Source: Thermoplasmata archaeon (GTDB lineage: Archaea; Thermoplasmatota; Thermoplasmata; Lutacidiplasmatales; UBA184). Taken from it: a DNA stretch of 64,000 bases. The notes beneath the pieces were generated by a model. It was not told the DNA's origin, searched no databases, and saw nothing but the letters and a program-made list of their open reading frames with translations. The stretch spans positions 1 to 64,000 of the forward strand of contig DAHVCH010000003.1 of the NCBI GenBank assembly GCA_027314165.1, written 5' to 3'. This document shows, in pieces, positions 24,099 to 32,359 of this stretch. Position 1 is the stretch's first letter. Each line of letters begins with the position of its first letter. Both the position numbers and the translations under genes were made by a program.

Positions 24099-25063
24099 GC
24101 GCGCGCCTCCTTCCCTCGGGCCCCCGTGACCCGCGGGGAGAACCGGACCCGGCTCCCGCGCCAGAGGTCGCAGTCCGCCCTCACCGCGCACGGACCGCAC
24201 ACCGCGACCTCCCTCCGCTTCGGGCAGTCACCGGAGATCCCGGTGTGCGCGAGGACGAAATCGAACCGGACCGGGTCCTCCGGGTCGTAACGCCGTAGCC
24301 CCTTCGTGACCTCCACGACCGTCGGCCAGTTCTTCGTGCCGCGACGGGTGAGCCCCAGGTGACGGGCAATCCAGTAGACGTGGGTGTCCAGCGGGACCTG
24401 GAGGACCGAGGGGGGAACGCGCTTCCACAGCCCCAGGTCCGGCCGCGCTCGGCGCACCATCCAACGGAGGAAGAGGGCCTCCCTCTTGCAGGCCGGTCGC
24501 CCGGGACCCAGCGGGCTCGGGAAGAGGTTCAGGTACCCGGGAGGGGGCTCATAGACGGTGGGTGCGCGGTCGACCGAGCCCCATCGCAGCGCCTCGGACA
24601 GCGCGTGGAGTCCGTGGGCGAACCGGACCGCCGGGTCCTCCGTCGGCCCCGCGGCCTCCATGCCCGAGAGGAAGACCTCCTCGAGCCCGCCGGGGTACCG
24701 CCGGTAGATCTCCTGAAGCCTCACGCAGAGGAACCCGAACTGGTCCGCCCGGATCCACCGGTGCTTCCACGGATAGAGCTCCATCCTCCACCGCCGGGCG
24801 GGAAAGTTCTCGATGAACTCGCGCGGGCGGCCCCCCATCCGACGAAGCAGGTCCGTGAGCGCGAGCTGGATCGACCGAACGTTCCCGACCGCGACCGTCG
24901 ACGCCAGGACACCGACGATCTCCGCGGAGCGAACATCCCGCGAGAACGGGAGGAGCCAGGAGAGCGGGTCCTGGGGGAGCGAACGGTCGAAGGGGAAGCG
25001 AGAGGAGAGGACCTCGAGATGGGCCCCCAACGTCGCGGTGGGACCGACTGGGCTCACGTCCAC
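24095..25063 (-). CDS. DUF2400 / TIGR02757 protein with C-terminal cysteine cluster
   Basis: A 322-residue protein of the TIGR02757 (DUF2400) family, a relative of HhH-GPD DNA glycosylases. Marks are DPLSWLLPF ... AEIVGVLASTVAVGNVRSI near the start, ACKREALFLRWMVRRARPDLGLW, PLDTHVYWIARHLGLT, and LRRYDPEDPVRFDFVLAHTGI. The PLDTHV segment corresponds to the catalytic region of endonuclease III. After it come four cysteines, C-x8-C-x2-C-x5-C (CPKRREVAVCGPCAVRADC), like the iron-sulfur loop of endonuclease III. DNA repair is plausible but not shown. Starts at GTG 25063 or 25057; the minus TATA CATTATC at 25081-25087 supports this. Confidence 0.78.
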   Translation of the reverse strand: MDVSPVGPTATLGAHLEVLSSRFPFDRSLPQDPLSWLLPFSRDVRSAEIVGVLASTVAVGNVRSIQLALTDLLRRMGGRPREFIENFPARRWRMELYPWKHRWIRADQFGFLCVRLQEIYRRYPGGLEEVFLSGMEAAGPTEDPAVRFAHGLHALSEALRWGSVDRAPTVYEPPPGYLNLFPSPLGPGRPACKREALFLRWMVRRARPDLGLWKRVPPSVLQVPLDTHVYWIARHLGLTRRGTKNWPTVVEVTKGLRRYDPEDPVRFDFVLAHTGISGDCPKRREVAVCGPCAVRADCDLWRGSRVRFSPRVTGARGKEARA

Positions 25064-25144
25064 CGGAGAGGCAGATGCCCGATAATGGCTCCTGCGCGCG
25101 GAAGAGCAAGGACATATCTCGAGGGCCGGCGTTCCGACCTTGTC

Positions 25145-25978
25145 GTGCCGACAGCGCGAGGACCTCCTCCCAGGTTCGAGCTGAGGGAAGGGCTCGGTCC
25201 CGAGGAGCTCTCCGTCCTCGCCCGCGACGCACCCCTGGACCACGCGTTCGCGCTCTACGACATGGAACGCTCCTCAGAGAGGGTCCGCTTCGTCACCGTG
25301 CGAGAGGGCGGGAGGCCGGTCTCCTACCTCCTCATCTGGTACGGCGACCCCTCGAAGCCGGTCGTGCACTGGGTGGGAGAGGCCGGATGGGAGGTCCTTG
25401 AGAAGGGGCTGCCCGTCCCGCCCTTCGTCGCGATCGTTCCGACGAAGGTCGCCGAGCGCGTCGCGTGGCCCGCGCCCTCCACGTCCCACACCATCGAGCT
25501 CTGGGTCCGTGGGCGCCACGACGCGCAGCCCGCTCTCATGGGCCACCCCGGTGGAACTCCCCGGGTCCGTCGCTTGGGCCCCGGGGACCGGGAGGCTCTG
25601 CAAAGGTTCGCGCAGCGCCACCAGGACGAGCCCGACCTCCGGGCCCTAGGCGGGACGGACCCCGGGCGGGCGCGGGTCTACGGCGCCCTCTCTCTGGCCC
25701 CCGAAGGCGAGCAACTGCTCGCCCTCGCCCGAAGCACGGTCGAGCTGCCGCAGGTCTGGTTCGTCGGTGGAGTGTATACCGAGCCCTCGCACCGGGGGAC
25801 GGGGCTGGGGCGAGAGGTGACCTGGGCCGTGGCCCGGGCCGCCCACGAGGCCGGGGCGGACTGCGCCCTCTACGTTCGATCGGACAACCCGGCCGCGATC
25901 GCCGCGTACACCGCTCTCGGGTTTCGGAAGCACGTCCAAAAGGAATGGATCGATGCAGGCGGGAGGCCACCACCCTAG
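25145..25978 (+). CDS. GNAT N-acetyltransferase with an N-terminal substrate domain
   Basis: About 277 residues. The last 130 residues are a GNAT domain: VWFVGGVYTEPSHRGTGLGREVTWAVARA carries the acetyl-CoA motif RGTGLG, and LYVRSDNPAAIAAYTALGFRKH is the typical C-terminal strand. Residues 1-130 form a separate region (LDHAFALYDMERS ... VSYLLIWYG ... VHWVGEAG) seen in two-part acetyltransferases. Substrate unknown. A TATA box (ACATATCT, 25112-25119) puts transcription start at the GTG at 25145; an ATG at 25085 is an alternative. Divergent from the DUF2400 gene. Confidence 0.8.
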   Translation: MPTARGPPPRFELREGLGPEELSVLARDAPLDHAFALYDMERSSERVRFVTVREGGRPVSYLLIWYGDPSKPVVHWVGEAGWEVLEKGLPVPPFVAIVPTKVAERVAWPAPSTSHTIELWVRGRHDAQPALMGHPGGTPRVRRLGPGDREALQRFAQRHQDEPDLRALGGTDPGRARVYGALSLAPEGEQLLALARSTVELPQVWFVGGVYTEPSHRGTGLGREVTWAVARAAHEAGADCALYVRSDNPAAIAAYTALGFRKHVQKEWIDAGGRPPP

Positions 25979-25988
25979 GGGGTTGAGT

Positions 25989-27563
25989 TTACGTCCTCTT
26001 CCAGGGCGGCCGTTCTCGATCTGGTAACGAAGGGCGCTCGGATGCGGGGGGCTCCGGCGGCGCGGTCGCGGTCTTCCGAGGGGGCCATGAATCCGGCAAG
26101 GGAGGAGCGGGGGGAGACTCATCGAATGGGGACGCGGGGGGAGGCGATGCGGCGGGAGGGGGAACGGACGAGGCCGTGGTCAGAACCGCCTGTGGAGCGA
26201 TGGGGGCCTGCTGGTGCGAGTAGAGGGCCCGCATCTCCTCCCAGTTGAGCGGAGGGTTGAGGCGGGCCCTACGGCCTGGTCCGGCGAGGCTAGGGACCCG
26301 TGCGAAGAGCTCCGCCTTGCACTTGGGGTCGGACAGCCAGGTCCGCAGGGCACCGATAGGGGCCACAATGGTCGTGACGAGCCCGACCGTGGCGATGATG
26401 GTGAAGATCGTGGTCCCGATGAGCCCGGTCTGGAGCAGGATGGTGGCCATGGCAAGCTCGACGGCCCCTCGACTGCCGACCATGTAGCCGATGGCGAGCG
26501 CGTCGGGATCGCGCCAGCCTTGAAGCCGGGCGAAGCCCGCCCCGATGGCGACCTTGGATGCGGCGCCGATCGCAAGGAGTGCCCCGAACGCGGCCAGCAC
26601 GGAGATGGGGACCAGCAAGTGCTGGAGGTTCATCTCGACCCCCACGAACGCGAAGAAGAGCGGAACGAAGAACCCCCAGGTCATTGCGTCGAAGATCGTG
26701 CTGATCGCCCGGTGCGCCTCCTCCCCCGTGTTTTCCCGAGTGACGAGGATTCCTGCATAGAACGCCCCGACGACATAGGTGAGCCCAAGGTACTGGGAGA
26801 ACAGGGTGGAGCCCACGACCATCACCATCAGGAGCGCGAAGTTGCCCTGCTTGGACTTCCATGTCCTGGAGAAGGCGGCCTTGAAAGGTTCCCACAGCTT
26901 CGCCGCCCTCAGAAGTCGAAGGACCATGTGGATCGTCAGCATCACGGAGATGAACAGGCCCACGGAGAGGACCGCCACGACGACCCCGATCGCCCCTCCC
27001 GATCCGCCGGCCCCCAGACGGAGGAGTATCGCGAAGACGGTGACCGCGGTGAGTTCGTTGATCAGGGCCACGTTCATCAGCAGGACGCCCATCTTCGACC
27101 CTATCAGTCCGAACTCCGAGAGCATGATGCCCATGACCGGGAGGGCCGTGATCGACAGAGTCAACGCCACGTACAGGGCGGTCCGGGCTGGAATACCCGG
27201 GAGCGCAAGGGGAACGACCAGCGCGCTCAAGAGGAATGGGCCGAAAAAAATCGCGAGGCCCATCGCGATCGTGAGAGGGCTCATTTTGTAGAGCTGTTCC
27301 GGCACGACCTCGATTCCCGCCATGAAGAGAATGAAGACCGTCGCGAGGAACTGGAGCGAGCTCAACATCGGGGAGACCGACGTGAATCCGAGATAGGATC
27401 CCAAGCTGGTGGACCCGAAGAGCGAGGGGCCAAGCGCCACTCCTGCGAGGAGCTGTCCCACGAGCGCGGGCTGGCCCACGCGGGTCGCGAGCTCGCCCGC
27501 GAACACCGCGCATCCCAGAAGCAGAAACAGGTTGACGATGAACTGGGTCGTCGGGTCAAGCAT
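25989..27563 (-). CDS. Cation/proton antiporter, CPA2 (KefB/NhaS-like) family
   Basis: An integral membrane antiporter of 524 residues with about 12 helices up to residue 425. CPA2 marks are LATRVGQPALVGQLLAGVALGPS at 23-45, FMAGIEVVPEQL, and the region ALINELTAVTVFAILL with an acidic residue in the ion-binding helix, then VVGAFYAGILVTREN and VGSRGAVELAMATILL. It exchanges Na+ or K+ for protons. The last 100 residues are cytoplasmic, Pro/Ser-rich and without a TrkA-N domain. Start ATG 27563 is placed after a TATA-like CCTTATCTTC (27602-27611). An overlong frame reaches 27683. Confidence 0.88.
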   Translation of the reverse strand: MLDPTTQFIVNLFLLLGCAVFAGELATRVGQPALVGQLLAGVALGPSLFGSTSLGSYLGFTSVSPMLSSLQFLATVFILFMAGIEVVPEQLYKMSPLTIAMGLAIFFGPFLLSALVVPLALPGIPARTALYVALTLSITALPVMGIMLSEFGLIGSKMGVLLMNVALINELTAVTVFAILLRLGAGGSGGAIGVVVAVLSVGLFISVMLTIHMVLRLLRAAKLWEPFKAAFSRTWKSKQGNFALLMVMVVGSTLFSQYLGLTYVVGAFYAGILVTRENTGEEAHRAISTIFDAMTWGFFVPLFFAFVGVEMNLQHLLVPISVLAAFGALLAIGAASKVAIGAGFARLQGWRDPDALAIGYMVGSRGAVELAMATILLQTGLIGTTIFTIIATVGLVTTIVAPIGALRTWLSDPKCKAELFARVPSLAGPGRRARLNPPLNWEEMRALYSHQQAPIAPQAVLTTASSVPPPAASPPPASPFDESPPAPPLPDSWPPRKTATAPPEPPASERPSLPDRERPPWKRT

Positions 27564-27777
27564 CGGCAAGGCACCCGGGGTGTCTGGACTACCTCCACAC
27601 GGGAAGATAAGGAGGGGGGCTGAACCTGCGTGTGAAGTGCCGAAGTATGCGGTTGGACACGGAAACCATGCGCGGCGGCGCACGCGCTTCGGGTCGGGTT
27701 CGCGATCGCGCCCGTCAGCTCGGTCAGAGCGGGAGCAGAGCTTCGGGCTAGACTCTTAGGGCATCCCACGGTTCCCG

Positions 27778-29562
27778 GTGCGGGCGAACAACGATACCGT
27801 GGCGAACGAGCGCGTTGCCGTCATTCTTCTCGAGATCGCGGACCTCCTCGACCTGGAGGGCGTCAAGTTCAAGCCGGAGGCCTACCGGCGGGCCGCCCGG
27901 GCGCTGCAGCAATCCCCCGAGGAGACCGAGGAGCTCGTCCGAACGGGGAGGATCGACCAGGTTCCCGGGGTCGGCGAGGCGATCTCGGAGAAGGTCCGCG
28001 AGTTCGTCAAGACCGGGGAGGTCCACTACCTGGAGAAGCTCCGGAACCTGTGGCCCCCAGGACTCCTCGAGCTCATGCGGCTGGAGGGAGTGGGACCGAA
28101 GACGACCCGACGGTTCTACCTGGAGTTCCAGGTGAAAGGACCGGAGGACCTCCAGCGTCTCATCCAGGAGAAGAAGCTCGAGGGGGTCTTCGGCTTCGGG
28201 CCCCGGAAGATCGAGCTCCTGCAGAGGGCCCTCTCGAAAGGGGTCTCCGCCGCCGGCGCGAGCCCCGAGAGCGGGCGGACCCCGCTCCCCGAGGCCCAGC
28301 AGCGGATGGAGGAGCTGCTCGAGTCCTTACGTGAAAGCCAGGCCCCGTTCGAGAAGCTGGTCTTCGCGGGAAGCCTTCGCCGAAGGAGGGAGACGGTGGG
28401 CGACCTCGACCTCCTCGCGACCTCTTCTCGCCCACGGGAGGTCATGGAGCGCTTCACCCACCTCCCTCAGGTGCAGGAGGTCCGGCTCTCCGGAGACACG
28501 AAGTCCACGGTGGTGCTCACGGGAGGGCTGCAGGTCGACCTGAGGGTCGTCCCGTCCCAAGCCTTCGGCGCGGCGCTGCAGTACTTTACCGGGTCGAAGG
28601 ACCACAACGTCCACCTTCGGGCGCTTGCGAACCGGAAAGGGCTCAGCATCAACGAGTACGGGCTCACGCGCGACGAACAACTGGTCCCTGCCCCCACGGA
28701 GGAGGAAGTGTACGCCGCCGTGGGGCTATCGTGGATCCCGCCGGAGCTGCGGGAGAACCAGGGAGAGATCGAGGCCGCCCAGGAGGGAGAGCTGCCCGCC
28801 GTCGTGGGCGACGCGGACCTGAAGGGCGAGCTCCACATCCACGTGCCACCCTCGATCGAACAGGAGGACCTCCTCCCCTGGGTCGAGGAGCTTCGGGCGC
28901 TGCACCTCACCTACGGCGGTTTCGTCGTCCGGGCCTCCGAGGTCGACCGCGAGGACCGGACGCTCGAGCAGCTGCGGAACGCGCTGCCCCGCGAGGTCGA
29001 GGGGGTCCGGGTGTTCCTCGGCCTCGAGGTGACGTTGGACCCGAAGACCCGACCTACGGCCCCGGCGGGCGCGGACTACCTGGTCCTCCGACCACCGGAG
29101 AAGCCCCTCGCGAACCCGAAGGAGTCCGCCCGAGCGTGGACCTCCCCCCCTTCCTCCGCCGCCGCGATGTTTGCGCACGTGGACCCGGGGTCCCTCGCCT
29201 CCGCGGGGCTGGAATGGAAGGACCTCCTGCCCGAGGAGGGGGAGGAGAACGGGCTCCCGCTCGAGCTCGCCGTGCGCCACGACGGGGTGGCGACGGGGAC
29301 CGCGCTCGTACGGGGAGCGAGCCGACGTTCGGCCCGGTTCGTCCTCTCCGGAGCTCCGCGCTCGCCCGAGGAACTCCCTCGCCTTCTGCTCGCGGCGGGG
29401 ATCGCCAGGAGGGCCTGGGTCCCTCCGCACCAGGTCGTCAACGCCAGCTCGGAACCTATGTCCACGCTTCGCAACCCTGCGAACCCTCCGAGCGCAAGCC
29501 CGAAGGGGCCCGGGCCACCGAAGAGAAGCGGGTCGAAGAAACGGGACGGACCTCCCGCCTGA
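27778..29562 (+). CDS. polX: DNA polymerase X with an eroded PHP domain
   Basis: Family X repair polymerase, 594 residues, GTG start. Residues 1-180 hold the 8-kDa-like domain with helix-hairpin-helix motifs (VPGVGEAISEKV, GVGPKTTRRFY, GFGPRK). The nucleotidyl transferase core has GSLRRRRETVGDLDLLA (two catalytic Asp) and LQVDLRVV (third Asp), then YFTGSKDHNVHLRALANRKGLSINEYG. In bacterial PolX the C-terminus is a PHP exonuclease; here only DLKGELHIHV recalls it. The expected later motifs TDHS, SVHS and HPTGR are absent, so the nuclease site is very likely lost. Works in base excision or end repair. Confidence 0.9.
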   Translation: MRANNDTVANERVAVILLEIADLLDLEGVKFKPEAYRRAARALQQSPEETEELVRTGRIDQVPGVGEAISEKVREFVKTGEVHYLEKLRNLWPPGLLELMRLEGVGPKTTRRFYLEFQVKGPEDLQRLIQEKKLEGVFGFGPRKIELLQRALSKGVSAAGASPESGRTPLPEAQQRMEELLESLRESQAPFEKLVFAGSLRRRRETVGDLDLLATSSRPREVMERFTHLPQVQEVRLSGDTKSTVVLTGGLQVDLRVVPSQAFGAALQYFTGSKDHNVHLRALANRKGLSINEYGLTRDEQLVPAPTEEEVYAAVGLSWIPPELRENQGEIEAAQEGELPAVVGDADLKGELHIHVPPSIEQEDLLPWVEELRALHLTYGGFVVRASEVDREDRTLEQLRNALPREVEGVRVFLGLEVTLDPKTRPTAPAGADYLVLRPPEKPLANPKESARAWTSPPSSAAAMFAHVDPGSLASAGLEWKDLLPEEGEENGLPLELAVRHDGVATGTALVRGASRRSARFVLSGAPRSPEELPRLLLAAGIARRAWVPPHQVVNASSEPMSTLRNPANPPSASPKGPGPPKRSGSKKRDGPPA

Positions 29563-29617
29563 GGACGCGCGACGCCCCCTCCGACCCCTCAAGAGGGAGG
29601 ACGCTCCTACGGCTCCT

Positions 29618-30400
29618 GTGCGCGCCCACCGCCGTCCGAGCCCTCGGCGCACCCCGGCCTACCGAAGGCCCGCCACCGCCGCCACACGCTACGTGGTCTT
29701 CGACGTGGGAGGCGTGCTCATCCGGTGGGACGACCGACGGGTGATGGACGAGGTGGCACGCCGCCTCCACGCCGATCGAGAGCGGATGTACGACCTGCTC
29801 CATCGCTTCCGACCCGCCTTGCAGGCGGGGCGAGGCGACGTCGACGCGTTCTGGGAAGGTTTTGAGAGAGAGCTCGGGCGCGAGGTCGCCCCTTCCGTGC
29901 GCGCGCTCTGGTGGCGGCTCCTGGAGCGGGAAGCGCGCCCGAGGACCGACGTCCTGAGATGGGCCGGGGAGCTCCGGGGGATGGGGTTCCGAACGGCACT
30001 GTTCTCCAACACCGACGCCTCGCACCGGCGCTACTTCTCGGAGAGATGGGGGAGGGACTTCTCGCCCCGCCTCCTTTCCTACGAGCTCGGGGTCGTCAAG
30101 CCGGCCCCAGAGGCGTTCCGGCGCGCCAGGGCGAAGCTCGGGGCCCGGGCCTCGGAGATCTGCTTGCTGGACGACGTCGGAGCGAACGTGCGGGCCGCCC
30201 AGGCGGACGGATGGCGGGGCCACAAGTTCCAGAGCGTGGCCGGCGCACGGAGGTTCCTGCAGCGGCTGGGCTGGCTCCCCCGTTCCCCGCGTGCTCGTGG
30301 ACAGCTTGGCCGCGCCGCGAAGGACCGCGCGGGGAGGAGAGCGGGTGGCCGGGTGACGAAGAGGCCGCAACGCGTCCGGGCGACCGCGCGTCCTGCGTAG
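29618..30400 (+). CDS. HAD-superfamily hydrolase
   Basis: A haloacid dehalogenase-like hydrolase, about 260 residues from GTG 29618, though the fold only begins near 29690. Motif I is reduced at its end: VVFDVGGVLIRWDD has the nucleophile Asp in DVGG, but the second Asp of DxD is Gly, as in dehalogenase-type and some noncatalytic members. Motif II is TALFSNTDASHRR, motif III has the lysine in ELGVVKPAPEAFRRA, and motif IV is CLLDDVGANVRAAQADGW. This is the layout of epoxide-hydrolase-N or YihX-like phosphatases. The substrate is unknown. The C-terminal 45 residues are very basic. Confidence 0.8.
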   Translation: MRAHRRPSPRRTPAYRRPATAATRYVVFDVGGVLIRWDDRRVMDEVARRLHADRERMYDLLHRFRPALQAGRGDVDAFWEGFERELGREVAPSVRALWWRLLEREARPRTDVLRWAGELRGMGFRTALFSNTDASHRRYFSERWGRDFSPRLLSYELGVVKPAPEAFRRARAKLGARASEICLLDDVGANVRAAQADGWRGHKFQSVAGARRFLQRLGWLPRSPRARGQLGRAAKDRAGRRAGGRVTKRPQRVRATARPA

Positions 30401-30441
30401 CCTAGCCCGCGCTCCGAAGGAGGGCCACGCGGGGCGGCGGG

Positions 30442-31356
30442 CTACGCCGCCACCATTCGCTCGAGCGCGCGACGTGCCTTCACGATCGTGGGCGCGGGCA
30501 CGTCGATCTGGAACTTCATGTCCCTCAGGGAGTTCCGCAGCTTCTCGAGCGTGTTCTTCTTCATGAACGGGCACACCGCCTCGGGGGAGAGCGGGAGGAA
30601 GTTGGTCGTCGTGTTGACCTTGCGCATCCGGTGCAGGATGCCGATCTCCGTCGCGATGAGCACCTCGGGGCTCCGGGTCTCGTTCGCGTAGCGCATCATC
30701 CCGTCGGTGGACAGGACCCGGTCGACGTCCGGTAGGACCTCGGTGGAGCACCCGCACTCCGGGTGGGCCACCAGCTCCGCTCCCGGGTGCTCTGCCCGCA
30801 TGCGGCGCACCGTATCGGGCCGCATCCGGGTGTGGACGAAGCAGTCCCCCGCCCACAGGTGCATGTTCTTCCGGCCGATCTTCCGCTTCACGTAGTCGCC
30901 GAGGAACATGTCCGGAAGGAACAGGACCTCCTTCGATTCGGGGATCCGACGGACGATGTCGAGCGCGTTCGACGAGGTGCAGCAGTAGTCGCTCTCGGCC
31001 TTCACCTCGGCGGAGGTGTTGACGTAGCTCACCACCACCGCCCCGGGGTGCTCCGCCTTCCACGCTCGAAGCTGGTCCGCCGTGATCGAGTCGGAGAGCG
31101 AGCAGCCGGCCTCCAGGTCGGGAAGGAGCACCGTCTTCTCCGGGTTGAGGATCTTCGCCGTCTCGGCCATGAAAAGCACCCCGGAGAAAACGATCACCTT
31201 GGCGTCGGTCCCCATCGCCATGCGGGAGAGGTAGAGCGAGTCCCCCACGTGGTCGGCGACGTCCTGGATCTCCCCCAGCTGATAGTTGTGGGCGAGGATC
31301 ACCGCGTTTCGGCGGCGCTTGAGCTCCTGGACCTCCTCGACCAACGATGGCGACAT
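30442..31356 (-). CDS. nadA: Quinolinate synthase A
   Basis: NadA condenses iminoaspartate with dihydroxyacetone phosphate to quinolinate, the first ring-forming step in NAD synthesis. The 304 residues include AHNYQLGEIQDVADHVGDSL near the start, the first cluster cysteine in LEAGCSLSD, the second in AHPECGCSTEV and the third in AVCPFMKKNTL, so the [4Fe-4S] site is intact. Also YVNTSAEVKAESDYCCTSSNA and the W-x-GDCFVH segment. Directly follows nadC (64 bases). nadB is not in the window; an aspartate dehydrogenase elsewhere may supply iminoaspartate. Confidence 0.95.
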   Translation of the reverse strand: MSPSLVEEVQELKRRRNAVILAHNYQLGEIQDVADHVGDSLYLSRMAMGTDAKVIVFSGVLFMAETAKILNPEKTVLLPDLEAGCSLSDSITADQLRAWKAEHPGAVVVSYVNTSAEVKAESDYCCTSSNALDIVRRIPESKEVLFLPDMFLGDYVKRKIGRKNMHLWAGDCFVHTRMRPDTVRRMRAEHPGAELVAHPECGCSTEVLPDVDRVLSTDGMMRYANETRSPEVLIATEIGILHRMRKVNTTTNFLPLSPEAVCPFMKKNTLEKLRNSLRDMKFQIDVPAPTIVKARRALERMVAA

Positions 31357-31420
31357 TGAAGGGTCCACCCCCCCACCGGGGGAGGGACGATGGGGAGATA
31401 AGGCGGCCCGATGGGCCGCC

Positions 31421-32350
31421 CTACCGGCCGCGTCCGGAGGGTCCTGCCGGGCGGACGACCATGTGGAAGGGGAGGGCCGCCGCGGAATGGGTGATCCCTC
31501 CAAGCGACACCACGTCGGCCCCGGCCCGGGCGTAGGCCGCGACATTCCTCTCGGTGATGCCCCCAGAGACCTCCACGACGACCTTCCCACGATGCCCTGA
31601 GCGCTCCAGCCCTCGCAAGAGGGTCCGGACCTGCCGGGGGGTGAGGTTGTCGATGAGCAGCCGGTCGGCGCCGCCGCGCACCGCCTCGGCAGCCTCCCGC
31701 GCGGTCCGCACCTCCACGATGACAGGGTGGGCCGCCTTGCGGTGGGAGCGGACTCTCGCGAGCAGCGTCGGGAGGTCGACCAGGGCGAGGTGATTGCTCT
31801 TGAGGAGGACCGAGGAGGAGAGGTCCCGGCGGTGCGGGTCCCCGCCCCCGTGGACCACGGCCGACTTCTCGAGGTCGCGCAGGCCGGGCAACGTCTTCCG
31901 GGTCGCGGCCACGACGGTCCCGGTTCCCGCCCGGTCGGCCGCCTGCACCACGCGCGCGGTGGCGGTCGCCACCCCCGAGAGGTGCATCAGGGCATTGAGG
32001 AGCGTCCTCTCGCAGGCCAGGAGGCTCCGGGCCTGTCCCTCGAGCTCCAGCACGACGTCGCCGGGCCGTACGCGCTGGCCATCCCGCCGCCGCGGCCGGG
32101 CCCGGACCCGCATGGCCCGAGCGATGGCCACGGCCGCGGACATCCCGCTCAGCACTCCGGACGCCTGCGCCTCGACGCTTCCCCGGGCCCGAAGCCCGGG
32201 AGGAAGGGACCGTAGCCCCGTGAGGTCCGCCCGCGCGCGGTCCTCCTCCAGCCAGCGCTCGGCCATCCGGGCGATCCCGGCGGCGGTCAGGTCAGGGGTC
32301 TCGAGACCGAACCGCCGGTACCCCGGCGCCCGGGGGCCTGTCCTTCGCAT
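31421..32350 (-). CDS. nadC: Nicotinate-nucleotide pyrophosphorylase (quinolinate phosphoribosyltransferase)
   Basis: NadC converts quinolinate and PRPP to nicotinate mononucleotide with loss of CO2. The 309-residue protein has LLACERTLLNALMHLSGVATAT, the active-site ATRKTLPGLRDLEKSAVVHGGGDPHRRDLSSSVLLKSNH, VEVRTAREAAEAV, and SGGITERNVAAYARAGADVVSLGGITHS, all in the expected order for this family. It begins 9 bases after the STAND ATPase gene and precedes nadA, so the three form one transcription unit. Confidence 0.95.
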   Translation of the reverse strand: MRRTGPRAPGYRRFGLETPDLTAAGIARMAERWLEEDRARADLTGLRSLPPGLRARGSVEAQASGVLSGMSAAVAIARAMRVRARPRRRDGQRVRPGDVVLELEGQARSLLACERTLLNALMHLSGVATATARVVQAADRAGTGTVVAATRKTLPGLRDLEKSAVVHGGGDPHRRDLSSSVLLKSNHLALVDLPTLLARVRSHRKAAHPVIVEVRTAREAAEAVRGGADRLLIDNLTPRQVRTLLRGLERSGHRGKVVVEVSGGITERNVAAYARAGADVVSLGGITHSAAALPFHMVVRPAGPSGRGR

Positions 32351-32359
32351 GGGTCGCCT

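Noticed and set aside
24359-25084. Long upstream extension of the acetyltransferase at 25145
   Set aside because: It lies opposite the DUF2400 gene, and a TATA box inside it sets the start at 25145.
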